Part shown: in pieces, positions 33,448-44,734 of the stretch
Layout: every line of letters begins with the position of its first letter
Position numbering within the stretch: the stretch's first letter is position 1
Origin: Liopterus haemorrhoidalis
Lineage: Eukaryota; Arthropoda; Insecta; Coleoptera; Dytiscidae
Assembly: GCA_963971575.1 (NCBI GenBank)
Contig: OZ020618.1
Coordinates: 45,522,509 to 45,586,508, forward strand
Reading direction: 5' to 3'
DNA length: 64,000 nucleotides
Made by a program: the position numbers and the translations under genes
Notes under the pieces: generated by a model
What the model saw: only the letters and a program-made list of their open reading frames with translations
Told to the model about the DNA's origin: nothing
The model's database searches: none

Positions 33448-33621
33448 CAGCGTCGGCGCTAGACTTTTGGCCGTCACGGGCAAAATTGTTTTTCGCCCTG
33501 TTGACAAAAGTAAACAACGGATTTGTTATATTTTGTATACTTGCAATCAACATTTGGCCGCCTTTCTAAATTTTGCGCTAGAAGCGAGCTCCTGCTTCGC
33601 CTATGCGTAACACCGGCGCTG
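33448..33621. mobile_element. Putative hAT-like MITE
   Basis: CAGCGTCGGCGCTAGAC at the left and, reversed, CAGCGCCGGTGTTACG at the right form imperfect TIRs. Flanks CCTGTGTT (33440-33447) and CCTTTATT (33622-33629) agree at 6 of 8 positions. The length of 174 bp and GC-rich ends fit a hAT MITE, but the duplication is imperfect. Confidence 0.5.
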
Positions 33622-33629
33622 CCTTTATT

Positions 33630-34342
33630 CCTTGAAAGACTAAAAGAACTCATAAATAATTGTCGCAATATTCATTGTTGATGCGTAAAATTTTTTTAAC
33701 ACTAAATTTTTGACTCACACATATCGTTCGCCGCGTCCTATTACATGTTTTTAGGTATTATGCATACTGATTACTGTATACAAAATACCTGATACTTATA
33801 CAAACACAAATACTGATCGATTTTCTGTCAGCTGATCTCTTTACTCTTTATGAGAGCTATTTAAATCCATTTGGTTTGACTTTTATTTGTTACTAACATT
33901 TTTTTACATCTATAACAGTTTGTTCTAATATTTCGTGTCACAAAAAAATAATTGTCTGTTATTGTATATTATTGTAAAACTTTATTTCATTGTATTTTTC
34001 TCTGCATAATATTGCGGGAGAATACTGAAAGAATTGAAAGTATTCCGTGCCAACAACTTGCATGTTATTGTGCACAATTTTCTTTATCATTTCGATAATA
34101 AAACATTTAAAATTCAATCTTTTTTAATATATTGATTTTTCTATAACATTGTGAAAATAGTTTGAAAATCGTCTAATTGTTAAGTGTTAAATCACGGAAT
34201 TCATACATAACGCAAGGAAAGGATTAGTTATGTAGTTACACTCAAATGATAAAATTGTTACTTTAGACCGGGCGTTCCTAACCATTTTGAAGATCACATA
34301 ATATATTTGTAACCGCTCCAAACCCGGATTGGAGCACTGTGA
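33630..34342. other. No gene recognised
   Basis: AT-rich DNA with no coding or structural signal that I can support. Confidence 0.4.
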
Positions 34343-34412
34343 GAATTGTAGACCTGAAATTTTACTCTTCGGACTGAAAAGCCCCTTTCCAATACAAAGT
34401 AGCAGTACGGTA
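34343..34412. repeat. Second copy of the 33040 duplicate
   Basis: Matches 33040-33102 almost base for base (ACTCTTCGGACTGAAAAGCC) and lies just left of the SINE at 34425. Confidence 0.7.
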
Positions 34413-34424
34413 GTAAAAACAATG

Positions 34425-34640
34425 GGTCGCTGACCAGAGTAGCAGAGTGATAACACACGTGGTCTGCGTTGCTAAGGTCTCGGGTTCAAATCTTGGTCAG
34501 GAATCGAAGTTTTAACATGACAAATTAGAATTGTCCTGGCTAGTTGCTTTAACATAAAATAAAAAAAGAAAAATTAGCCCGGTGAGACTACTGTGGGACA
34601 TTGATGGGCTGACGAAGAGGAAGAAGAAAATTCTGGCGTT
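34425..34640 (+). mobile_element. tRNA-derived SINE (second family)
   Basis: GTAGCAGAGTGATAAC (A-box-like, about 34439) and GGGTTCAAATCTTGG (B box, about 34483) are spaced as in a tRNA gene. The segment cannot form a proper acceptor stem. A tRNA-unrelated body and a tail 'gaagaggaagaagaaaa' (34614-34630) follow. No coding capacity. Confidence 0.6.
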
Positions 34641-34857
34641 GCAAAATTTTTAAAGTTACAATAAATAATTACAATAAATAATGTTTTCTGAAATCGTCAG
34701 TGAAATAACATCAAATCGGCAGTCAAGTAAACTTTTTTGTATGAAACATTAAAACAAGGAAACAAATAAATGTCAAACGTGGTTAAACATAAATATTTCT
34801 ATCGAATAGTTTAAAGAAGGTAACGAAAATATAATATATAATATGGTATTTGCTTAA

Positions 34858-35017
34858 CACGTTGACTGCCAATTACGAGTTTTCTCGTAGTTAGCGTTCT
34901 TGCCCAGGACGCCGACTACGAGATTGCTTGTAGTACATTGACTTAATAATATAATACGGCTATATCAAATTGACTTCTGAGAGAAGAATCCTGAATCTTG
35001 CTTTGGCAGTCAACGTG
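34858..35017. mobile_element. piggyBac-type MITE, TTAA-flanked
   Basis: TTAA at 34854-34857 and 35018-35021. Ends CACGTTGACTGCCAA and its exact inverse TTGGCAGTCAACGTG. 160 bp, non-coding. A TTAA duplication is the piggyBac signature. Confidence 0.8.
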
Positions 35018-35021
35018 TTAA

Positions 35022-35349
35022 TCATCTTCATCATCATTGGCGCGACAGCCCGAGGTGAGCCTAGGCCTCCTTTTTCGAGTTTTCATGACCATGTTTTCAA
35101 TCTGTGTACATTCAGGAGTAATATGGTCAGTATTACGTTCATTTTTTAGCGTACACAGAAAGGCACCTACAATTTATAGCCTGTTGCGAACGGTTAAGCA
35201 GAACCTGTAATTTGTATAAATATTTTTATACAAATTATTTGACATAAGCAGGAATTGAATTCACGTCTGTGCCCTTGCTTAGCGGACAAATAGCAGGTAC
35301 AAATGATTTAACGCTTGCAGCTACAGGCTTGCTTAATAATTGTTAAAAT
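35022..35349 (-). mobile_element. SINE-like element G, copy 2
   Basis: Reverse complement of 11193-11480, with its tail preserved at 35023-35045 (ATGATGATGAAGATGAT on the minus strand). A tRNA-like B box (GAATTCAATTCC) is near 35253. A third tail fragment is at 55300-55390. A GAT-rich tail suggests mobilisation by a LINE with the same 3' end. Confidence 0.55.
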
Positions 35350-35609
35350 ACACTTTTGCATAGATTCTCATCAATTATATGTGTAAAGTATATCTAACCT
35401 AAAAATTAAATAATACTTTTTATACAAGTTTTTGTCTGAAGGATTTTTGATGCTAAATAATTTATTAAGCAAATGCTTAGTTTGTTTTTTAAACAGCAAA
35501 TGCTTTGTTTTTGATATAATATTTTATTCGTTTCGATTTGGGAATATTAAAATTCAGCAGTAGGAAAATTAAAAAAAAAAAAAAAAAACAGAATAAATTG
35601 TTGTTTCTC

Positions 35610-35750
35610 ATATTTAGTTATATTGTAAACTCTTGAGAATTAAAACCGGAATACGTATTAAGTAAATAAATATATTAGTGAAATCAACCTAGCGTTTTAA
35701 TTGAATACTTTTTATTTAATAAGTTTCCCACAGGAATAACGAAAGATTCT
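35610..35750 (+). repeat. Partial copy of the 11941 foldback repeat
   Basis: 'aaactcttgagaatt', 'ggaatacgtatt' and 'aaccta(g)cgttttaattgaata' match the loop and right arm of 11941-12133. The left arm is absent. Confidence 0.65.
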
Positions 35751-35839
35751 ATTCAATCTCTCAGCATTGAAAGTCGCTCTTTTCTTGCGTTTTTTTAGTA
35801 TTAATTTCAATAACAAAATGCGTGAATACATTAATCAAA

Positions 35840-36790
35840 TTATTTTCCCTCAGAAGCTATAACTTTTTCCCACTTTTCTGGCGAAATTTGAATTTCGCGA
35901 TGAAAGAACGGTCTGTCTTTTGAGCCAGTCAATTCAGCAACTCAATTTTCGATTTCTCCGTAGTTATAGATTTTATCCGTTATCTTCCAAAGCGTTGCAT
36001 CGATCGGAACAGATGATAATCACTAAGGCTCTAGTCCGAAAAATACGCTGGTTGTTGGAGAACCTCCAATTCGAGCTCCATCAGTGTTTATTTCACGGCT
36101 TTAGCAACATAGGGCCGAGCGGCGTCATGGACAAAAATCACTTTTCGACGATTTGATGCAATGGTCGTTTTCGCATCAAATTATCATTCAAATGCTTCCA
36201 TTGTGGTGTACAACGTTCGGCGGTGTTTGTTTTCTTTTGTTTTAACAGCTCTTAATACAGGACACCCTTCAGATCCCACCAAATAGAGAGCATTGCTTTG
36301 ACCGTGGATGTTAAGCTTTGGTTTCGACGTTGTTGGTTGACCAAGATCAACCCATGATAACTTGCATTCCAGGTTGTCGAAACAGATCCACTTTTTATCG
36401 CTGGTCACAATACGCCATAAGAAACTCTTCTTTTTATGCCTTGCAAGCAAAGAAATCGAGATGTATGAATGATTAGCAATGGCATTTTCGGTTAATTATT
36501 GTGACAACCATCTTTTTTCTGAATCTTTCCCATGTAAACGTCGTGGAATGGTTGATTTATCGACTTCGAACTGTTGAGTCAATTCTTTGAGTGTTTGAGC
36601 ATGTTTTCTTCCAATAGAGCTTGCAATTATTCATCGTTGAGATTTTTCAATTGGTCTGGTAGTTGATTGTCGTGAACGTCACTATCACCACTTTTAAATC
36701 GTCCAAACTAATACATACTGTTCCCGATGGACCGCATTCACCATAAGTTTTCACAAGCAATTGATGAGTTTCAGCTGTACTTTTTTTTAA
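35840..36790 (-). pseudogene. Mariner transposase pseudogene (DD34D type)
   Basis: Reading the minus strand from about 36790 with shifts gives KSTAETHQLLVKTYGECGPSG (first HTH), then RIVTSDKKWICFDNLECKLSWVDLGQ, which carries the first catalytic D within TSDKKWI. KVIFVHDAARPYVAKAV carries the second D and FSDxSLSDYHLF the third. By my count 34 residues lie between the last two, as in classical mariner. Several in-frame stops (after AVK, and within the SPDL block) show it is dead. TIRs could not be identified with certainty. Lineage differs from families B, C, D, E and R. Confidence 0.8.
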
Positions 36791-36916
36791 AGAAAATAGT
36801 CTAAAATTAGACATCAGAAGAACAACTTATTATTATTATTATTATTAGAAAATGAAGGAGCTGAAGCCAAGGCTTGTTTTACTCCCTAAAAGTAATACTA
36901 CACATAGTGTACACCA

Positions 36917-36990
36917 GCGTTTCTCAACCGGGGGGCCGCGGCCCCCTGGGAGGCCGTGAAGGCTTCGACGGGGGGCCGCGAAGTCATACA
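36917..36990 (+). mobile_element. hAT-like terminal fragment
   Basis: CAGCGTTTCTCAACCGGGGG followed by GC-rich 'ggccgcggccccctgg' closely resembles one end of a widespread hAT group. No matching second end was found; the rest is probably lost or lies in the AT-rich DNA to the right. Confidence 0.45.
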
Positions 36991-37819
36991 AGATCGAAAC
37001 ATGAAAATATAATAAAAATGCACTCAATCTTGCAAGATATAAATTTGATTCATATTTATAAATACGAGTATCTTATATTGATATTCATAAAAATATACCT
37101 TACACAACATAAATAAAATAAATATTCTATTTATTTTTATACTTAATATACTTATTTTGACAACTAATTTAAACTACAGGCTATTTCAAATATTTAAGTT
37201 GTCACTAGCTAAGTTTATAATGTGTAAATGGGCTTTTACTAAACAATATGATCAAAAGCTTCATTTAATCGATAAAAATTTCTAGATTTGAAAATCTAGT
37301 TCCGCTTTAACAAAAGAAACAGACTACAAGTAGACTATATAAAGATCAAATAAATTGTATGTGTCGGTTAATGGGTTCGCGTTGGAGGCACTTCAAGTAT
37401 TTTTAAGTTGTGCTTTAAAGTAGGTACGATTTGAAAGTGCAATATTTGTTATTATATATTATTTTAATTGCTCTCCGAACTACAGGTAAGATGCGAATGT
37501 GTTTAAATTAAAATGGAAGGCACTTTGAACATTTGTAAATAAAAATACTTCACTTTCAAGTCGTTATAGGGACTATAATCGTCATTTAAAAATATCACAG
37601 TTTTTTGTCAACCGTAAAAGATATTAAAAAAATGTTTAAGGAAAAGTTGTTAAAAAGCTCTATCCAAAAAAGATATCCAATATGACATACGTTCCTATTT
37701 AAAAATTCGAAATTGTCCTTGATGTCCTGTAATTCTGGTTTTTTCCGGAAAATTTCAATACTACCATTCAATTTTGTGGATAAATTTTAGTTCAAAATTT
37801 TTGACGTGTGAGTGACGTG
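36991..37819. other. No gene; Tc1-type MITE remnant at 37255-37317
   Basis: 'aaaatctagttccgctttaacaaaagaaacagact' (37283-37316) is a decayed right end of the MITE at 31275-31678. The rest is AT-rich and unassigned. Confidence 0.45.
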
Positions 37820-37821
37820 TG

Positions 37822-38208
<387 letters not shown>

Positions 38209-38321
38209 TTACTCATACATACATAAAAGCACTGGTGTACATAAACTTACATGAAACATTGTACATAAAAAAACAACAGAAATTGAAAGAAATAAAGAGA
38301 AAAACAAATAAATATGGCTGT

Positions 38322-39310
38322 CTATAAATTAATGTCTAAAATGTTCTTAAAATTATTGATACTACCGGAGAATGCACTGGAAGGTAAGCTATTCCATATA
38401 TGGAAAACCTGGTTTGTCAAAAAATTACTCCGCACATTTTTCTTAAATTTGTCCCGTTTTAGTTTGAAACTATGTCTTCTGAGACGTATGTCGGTGTTGA
38501 AAGTATATAAATTGGACAAGTCGCACTGGAAATCACCAAACACTATTTGAACATAGTTTTAAGGTCACCACGTTAACGTAAACGTCTTTTCTCAAGAGTA
38601 GGGAAGTTGCACAAGTCTTTCGTCGTATGGTGAAGCGCCGCTGGACTTGTTCCAGAGCTATAATGTCTCGCTTGAGGTGCAGAGACCATACTGAAACCGC
38701 AAATTCCAGATGTAGCCTCACCTAGGTTGAGTAGAGTTTAACGAAGTAGAGGCCTTAGAAAGTAGATACGACACATAATTAGCTCTTTTACCACCTTATT
38801 AACTTGCTGCGACCAACTCAAGTCCTGTGTTACTGTGACCCCAAGATCAACTTGTTTATCCACCTCCTTACGGGCAATGCTATTGACAACAGAGTTGTGA
38901 TGTGGGTTGTGCCGTCCCATATGAAGCACCGTTGTTTTGTTTAAATTTAACGGGAGTAGCCATTCTTGTGTACATTCAAACATTTTCTGGATATCATTCT
39001 GTAATATCATTTGGTTAAATATGGCATCATTGAAAAATTTTATGTGATCGGCAAACATGCTGACTCAATGGAATCATGAAGGTCAGTGACATATATTAGG
39101 AATAGGATAGGACCAAAGACTGAACCCTTAGAGACACCACTAAGTACAGGATGGGATACGGACAGGAACACGCCAATGCGAAACCGAAAGGATAGATAGG
39201 AAAGAAAAGCGTCAATCCATTGGAGCAGTTTTCCTCGAATGCCATAATGCGCCAACTTATCGTGTTCCATTTTAATTCGGTAATAGAAATGCATTTGTAT
39301 AAACAAAAGA
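38322..39310 (-). pseudogene. CR1/Jockey-like LINE RT pseudogene
   Basis: In order on the minus strand: MEHDKLAHYGIRGKLLQWIDAFLS, VLSGVSKGSVFGPILFLIYVTDL (RT block GVPQGSVLGPLLFLIYINDL), MFADHIKFF in place of the FADD active site, WLLPLNLNKTTVLHMG, VDLGVTVTQDLSWSQQV, then HLEFAVSVWSLHLKRDI and LRRHSFKLKRDKFKKN...FHIWNSLPSS. The block order is that of a CR1/Jockey RT through its C-terminus. The second catalytic Asp is His, the frame is broken at least three times, and the N-terminal half is absent. Confidence 0.85.
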
Positions 39311-39536
39311 TGGCGTCCGATGAATCAGTTTTATGTTCGCACTTGAAATGTTCACGCATCAAAATGACATAAGATACATCTTTTACTGGCCACAGCACTG
39401 ATAACTACATGTATAACATGTATATATGTTTAGAATTAAAAATGCAGGACATTTTGCGGGACATGTAATGAGGCGGGACATTGAATCAAAATGTAGGACT
39501 GTCACGCAAAATGCGGGACGAATGGTCATTCTAACC
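39311..39536. other. Repeated 'gcgggac' DNA, probable transposon end
   Basis: GCGGGACAT-like words recur at 39458, 39473 and 39513, ending GCGGGACGAATGGTCATTCTA. This resembles a hAT-type end, immediately left of the hAT element at 39537. Confidence 0.4.
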
Positions 39537-40622
39537 CAGGGGATCGGTAACCCGCGGCTCCGGAACCGCATGCGGCTCTTTGCTGAACAAAGTGTGGTTC
39601 TTATATTTTCAATAAAAAACTGACCAACACAGAATCTATAGTTACCAAAAAAAATCTCGTGTGTTAACTAATTTAAAAAAAAAGTAGATGTGTATAGAAT
39701 ATGCCGCTATCACTGTAATGTTCGCCACACTAGTACTAGAAAAAAATGAGACAACTATGGAGGAAACACCACAGGACATTATATTTAAATACTGGAACTC
39801 CTTTCCAGCTAACTATTCTACTGCCAGAAGATTAGTTTTTGGGATTTAGCTTTATTTGGGTCCACATACAATTGCGAACAATTATTCTCTATGATAAACT
39901 ACATGTGAAACAAACATAGAAGCAGACTGCAACATATAACGGATGCAAGTCGCGTTCTCTGCTTCTGAAATGCACGAATTACACTCCAAATTGGCTGAAA
40001 AATGGTTATATTATTTTTGCAATTCTTTGTTGTATTTACGTTTACATAAATAAAATAAATATTTATAAAAAATATCGTTTTATTTAGGAAAATATTAAAG
40101 GCACATTAAGATAGATCCTCCGCACGGAAAAGAGGCCTTTCGAACGGTATGTTAATCACAGTGAAAAAAGGTTTTTGCACGATAAAATTGGTCTATGAAC
40201 GGTAAGTTACTCAGGATGCAAAAAGATTTATGCACGATAAAATTGGGTCTTTCGAACAGTAAGCTATGCATGGTTAAAAAGATCTATCAAATTGCAATAT
40301 AATCACGGTAAAAATGTTCTTTCAAGGTTAAAAAGATCTTTCGAATAATAAATTACGCATGGCGAAAAATAATGCATTTTTTTAAGGGCTATTCACTTCG
40401 TTCCGTTAAGAGGAACTCTTTTAACGTTACGAGAACCTTGTTAAAGGAGCTGAAAATTTATACCATTTTATTTATTGTACTTAGAGAAAACAATAACTAT
40501 ATTTGTTGTAAATACTGAAATAATGAATAAATAAATCGAATAAAACTGCGGCTCCTTAATCTTATTTTTTGTATGTTTTTTGCTAAAATGGCTCTTCGTT
40601 TCCAAAAGGTTCCCGACCCCTG
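39537..40622. mobile_element. Non-autonomous hAT element with internal ~60-bp repeats
   Basis: Ends CAGGGGATCGGTAACC and, reversed, CAGGGGTCGGGAACCTTTTG. Flanks TTCTAACC (39529-39536) and CCCTAACC (40623-40630) agree at 6 of 8 positions, consistent with an aged hAT duplication. The interior (about 40125-40370) repeats 'tttcgaacggtaag...gcacgataaaatt' with a ~60-bp period. 1086 bp, no transposase. Confidence 0.75.
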
Positions 40623-40630
40623 CCCTAACC

Positions 40631-40803
40631 TAGAGTCATTTACACGTAAAGTAAGTTGGTAGAACGGTTAGAAGTAGGTTGCTTTCAATGCAATTGGCAA
40701 AGACAACCTTCAAAGGAAAGTTAAAGATAATATTAAGTATCTTTAAGTATCTTGTGGAATTTCATTAAGAACTTTGTGAAAGTAATCATGGTACGGATAT
40801 ATA
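40631..40803. other. No gene recognised
   Basis: Short AT-rich spacer between the hAT element and the next mariner. Confidence 0.4.
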
Positions 40804-41701
40804 CGACTTCTGTTCAAAAAGTATCGCGAATTTTGTGTTTTTTCAAAATTTATTTATTTATTCATGAATATCTATTTTGCCCCCTTCAAAGTAATCCCCA
40901 CCAGATATTATACACTTGTGCCAACATTTTTTTCAATCGTCGAAGCACTTGAAAAAATCATTTTTTGTGATCTTGTTCAGCTCCTCCTTCGATGCCGTCT
41001 TTATCTCCTCACTCGTAGCGTAGCGTCGTCCTTTCATTTGGCCTCTTCAGTTTCGGGAACAAGAAAAAGTCACAGGAGACCAGATCTGGGGAATACGGTG
41101 GCTGCGGCATTATTAGTGTGTTTTTTTTTTGCTAAAAATTCGCGCACAAGCAACGATGAATTTCGCGGCGACCCGTCTCATGCCCAAATCATTGGTAAAA
41201 ATTGAATGGCACGAGCCAATCGATATGTTTAGATCCTCAGCAACTTCTCTAACGGTGATTCGACGATATACTATTTTCTTCACTTCATGTTTTCGTCTGT
41301 TGTTGACGTGCTCGGGCGTCCGGCACGCTCTTCGTCGTCCACATCTTCTCGGCCCTCTGAGAACATTTTGTACCACCGATAAACGTTGCTTCGGTCCAAG
41401 GTAGCTTCACCATATGCCACAGTCATCATTCGGATTGCGTCCGTGCACTTAATTTTGTTTTTCTCACAAAATTTGATACAGATTCTTTGATCCATTTTTT
41501 GGTATAGTCAAAAATCGAAGACGAGCCAAAACACGTGCAAGCAAAGCAACTGTCAAAAATTAACTGAACATTCAAAATGGCCGAACTCGTCGGCATAAGT
41601 GAGAGACATGAGTACCAACATAACGCCACAAAAAAATCGAAAATCGAATATACGTAACCCGCGGAAATTCAAAATTCGCGATACTTTTTGAACAGACCTC
41701 G
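40804..41701 (-). mobile_element. Mariner family D, internally deleted
   Basis: TA at 40802-40803 and 41702-41703. TIRs ACGACTTCTGTTCAAAAAGT-like at the left and CGAGGTCTGTTCAAAAAGTA (reversed) at the right, then GTATCGCGAATTTTG in both. 898 bp, so about 400 bp shorter than a complete mariner. Confidence 0.85.
40895..41495 (-). pseudogene. Mariner transposase, family D, middle deleted and frameshifted
   Basis: From ATG 41495: MDQRICIKFCEKNKIKCTDA, SNVYRWYKMFSEGREDVDDEERAGRPSTSTTDENM (HTH1 plus linker). After a shift come RRITVREVAEDLNISIGSCHSIFTNDLGMRRVAAKF (HTH2). The next recognisable block, PQPPYSPDLVSCDFFLFPKLKRP, is the end of the catalytic domain with the third Asp. The first and second Asp blocks are missing between about 41140 and 41110. 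A further shift follows KRP. Classical mariner HTH and YSPDL.xCDFFLFPKLK motifs make the family certain; function is lost. Confidence 0.85.
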
Positions 41702-41703
41702 TA

Positions 41704-42154
41704 TATTAGCAAACTATTTAGAATTTAAATATGTGACTTTAAATATATTCTATATTTGTGGTATTGATTTTTTTGGTGTATTAGTAAGTTGAAAATCAGT
41801 AATAGTATGTTAAGTGAAAAATCACGTTTGAATTTGACGTGTCCGAATGGAGTGACATTGGAACGGACACATGGCCAGGGAAGCAGACCAGCTGCCTGCA
41901 TAAAATGTTACTATAATGGCCAATTGCTTTTATGTATTTTACATATTTTAATGTTTGGTCGAGTTCAAGTTGACCGTGTTGAATTTTAATATTCTATTAC
42001 TGCTAATAGATTTACTACACATTAAACTGTACGGTGTTTAGTTTCTGTAAAAAAATTGACGTAGTTAATACATGACAAGTTCAGTTCAAAGTTACGTTAA
42101 GGGAATGGTAACTTTGGTAATGGTGAAAGCCGAAACTGCAGTCAGTATCTAATA
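41704..42154. other. No gene recognised
   Basis: AT-rich. A 66-codon frame (41789-41989) starts at a TTG and has no recognisable domain. Confidence 0.4.
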
Positions 42155-42156
42155 TA

Positions 42157-43428
42157 CGAGGGCTATCTTTTAAGTTTTTACAAAAACTAAGAAAAAAAAA
42201 ATTTTTTTTTAGAATAAACTATTTTATTGCTTTTCAAAATATTCGCCTTTAAGATTTACATACTTTAGCATGCGTTCAAACCAATTCGAAACCATTTTTC
42301 CACTCTGAAGTTGGTATCTCAAAAACATGGTTTTCGAAGGCTTCAACAGCTTCTTGAATTGATGTAGATCGCTGTCCACACATTTTTTGTTTGACATTGG
42401 GAAACAAAAAAGTCGTTACGGGATAAATCAGGTGAACACGGGCAATGATACATTAATTCGATGTTTTTCTTCTTCAAATAATCATTTGTTTGACGTGCTG
42501 TGTGGGAGCTTCCATTGTCATGATGAAGAATGATGCAACGTTTTTGGTTGTTTTTCCTGATTTTGTTAATGACTTCAGGCAAACAAATTGTTGTATATCA
42601 TTCGCCATAAACTGTTCTCCGATCGTCTAAAGGAATGGCTGCGACATGTCCAGTACAAACGAAGAATTAAGTGATCATTTTCTTGGTGTGCTTCGTGAAC
42701 GAACAACTTTTGTGGGTTTCGGTTCATCTTGTTAGACGCAAACAGTGGATTGATGCTTAGTTTCCGGTTCTAATAAATAAATCCAAGTTTCGTTACCTGT
42801 AACGATGTTTTATACGGATTTTGCAGTGCCTAGGTTACATTTTTTGTAGCATTCCCTTACACTAATCAACACGATCCTTTTTTTGAGTTTGGGTCAAATT
42901 ATGTGGAATCCATCGGGAATCTTTTTCACACCTAAATGTTCATATAAAATCGAATGTATTGCAGTCTGTGATATGCCAAAGGATGCCTCTATCTCAAAGT
43001 AAATCACATGCCGATCTTTTTCAATCATTTTGCGCACAGCATCGATGTTTTTTTAAATCACAACCGATTTTGGTCGATCTTCACAAGATTCATCACTGAC
43101 GGACGCACGACCACGACGAAATTCTGCAAACTAATTCTAAACAGTGTTTTCTGATGGTGCTTCATTACCAAAAGTTAAACGAGGAGAATCTATGCATTGT
43201 TGTTGAGATAGGCCTTTACTAAAATCGTAAAAAATTATCCAATGAAAACCTTCACGAGTATTACCCATTTTTTCACGAACTTGTTTTTTAACGCTCACTA
43301 TCAAAAAACTACTCGGTCAATTTATAAGCTGCCAATGATTTCACAATAAAAAATGTCAAATATAGTAATGACACATTTCAATATTGCCATCTAGTGGTCG
43401 TTAGTAAAAACAAAAAAGGTAACCCTTC
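42157..43428 (-). mobile_element. Mariner family C, near full length
   Basis: TA at 42155-42156 and 43429-43430. Ends CGAGGGCTATCTTTTAAGTT and, reversed, GAAGGGTTACCTTTTTTGTT are diverged TIRs. 1272 bp, the normal mariner length, but the transposase is riddled with stops. Confidence 0.8.
42224..43268 (-). pseudogene. Mariner transposase, family C, inactivated
   Basis: From ATG 43268: MGNTREGFHWIIFYDFSKGLSQQQCID (HTH1), then stops within the YRWF block, RPKSVVI, SFGISQTAIHSI-like HTH2 and RWIPHNLT. The distal open stretch (42343-42582) reads KRCIILHHDNGSSHTARQTNDYL, where HHDN carries the second catalytic Asp, then ELMYHCPCSPDLSRNDFF with the third. The tail ends KYVNLKGEYFEKQ before the stop at 42224. 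Multiple stops and shifts are spread along its length. It is related to family B (shared QQQCID and WIPHNLT) but distinct. Confidence 0.85.
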
Positions 43429-43430
43429 TA

Positions 43431-43762
43431 ATACTCTGTTTTTGTACACTTTTTATATTTGTTATTGTTTGACTTAAGTTGTTTATCAAAGTGTTTTGTT
43501 TCTTTCAACTTTCCTGTATCACAACAATGTAAAATATTGTAATTTTTCTATAAGAACTTTACAAGCCATTGGCTTCAGTTCTTTTTAAATAAATAATAAT
43601 AATAAATAAAATAATAATAATAAACGCAGTTTTCATTGAAATAATAACCAAACATTGTTTCTTTCTAGATAACCCTTGTACATGCCATATTTTCGTGAAC
43701 TTCAAGCGTAGACAAATTTTATAGAAAGAGGCTATACAGTACAACGTATAAATTGATTTTCC
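43431..43762. other. No gene; AAT-rich runs
   Basis: (AAT)n-like runs at 43589-43622 may be a LINE tail. No frame is supportable. Confidence 0.35.
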
Positions 43763-44660
43763 AATGAAGTTAATTATCATTACGAAGGGTAAACTTAATA
43801 ACTTACATTGTGTTGCCATTATTGAAAACGTAATATCAGAGACTTGTGAAACTCAGGTCGGGTTACGACAAGACGATACACTCCCATGTCTTCTCTTCAA
43901 CAAAGTCTACCAACTATTAACATTTGCTATGATATCGATGTCATATGTAGCAACTAATAAGAAATAAGCTAAGTTTTCCTAGCATTAGAACGAGTAGCGA
44001 GAAATATGTTACGGTCGAGCACAAAAAAAGGTCTGATGTCTCTAATATAGGCCTACGCCAAAAAGAAAAGAATTGAAGGATATAAATTCCAAACAGTTGA
44101 TGAGTGTATCTACTTTGGATCATTGATTACATCTAAAAATAACACATTATGTGAAATTAAAGGGGGCGGGGTATGGTCAGAGCAGCACATTTTATACCCA
44201 TTATCAAGATTTTTTTTAGAAAACTATTAATAGTAACTTGATTGGGATAATACCTACAGTAAAGAACAACCTTTGAAGAGTATCCAAAAAAAATTTTATT
44301 GAAAAATATCGAAAATTAAGCTCGTGACATGAATTTGAAATTTTCGTTCAGTACAAAGAGTTGATTTGCGGTGAGACACATAACTAATGACTGGATCATC
44401 TTAAACAAAAAAACCAAAAATATTTCGTTAGTTTATGAGTTTCTTAAGGTAACGCTTTTTTTGGATACTCTTCATAGGTTGTTCTTTACTGTAGGTATTA
44501 TCCCAATCAAGTTACTATTAACAGTTTACTAAAAAAAAATCTTGAAAATGGGTATAAAATGTGCTGCTCTGACCATACCCCCCCTTAAGAGAAGTATACC
44601 ACAAAATGGCTATTTCGGTTTTATAAGACAATTCCGCCTTGGCAGACTGTTGTAGATTGA
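43763..44660 (+). pseudogene. LINE RT fragment split by a MITE
   Basis: CETQVGLRQDDTLPCLLFN (43849-43905) is RT block GLRQGDALSCLLFN. After frameshifts, KFQTVDECIYFGSLITSKNN (44084-44143) corresponds to the YLGS block, with LCEIK directly before the insertion at 44161. After the MITE the same frame region continues REVYHKMAISV. The YADD block between is not recognisable and stops abound. RTE-like by pattern. Confidence 0.75.
44161..44584. mobile_element. Foldback MITE with ~130-bp TIRs in a LINE
   Basis: Left AGGGGGCGGGGTATGGTCAG and reversed right AGGGGGGGTATGGTCAGAGC begin arms that stay alike for about 130 bp, to 'gaagagtatccaaaaaaa'. TTAA lies on both sides (44157-44160, 44585-44588). 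It can be read as a 4-bp TTAA (piggyBac-like) or 3-bp TAA (Harbinger-like) duplication. 424 bp, non-coding. Confidence 0.8.
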
Positions 44661-44734
44661 AACAAACTAATTATAAGACTTAAATACGACTTGTTCTAAC
44701 GTATACCTATGAGATAATTCAGCGCAGAATGTTT

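Noticed and set aside
34425..34510. A tRNA gene
   Set aside because: A and B boxes are present but no acceptor-stem pairing is evident, and a SINE-like body and tail follow.
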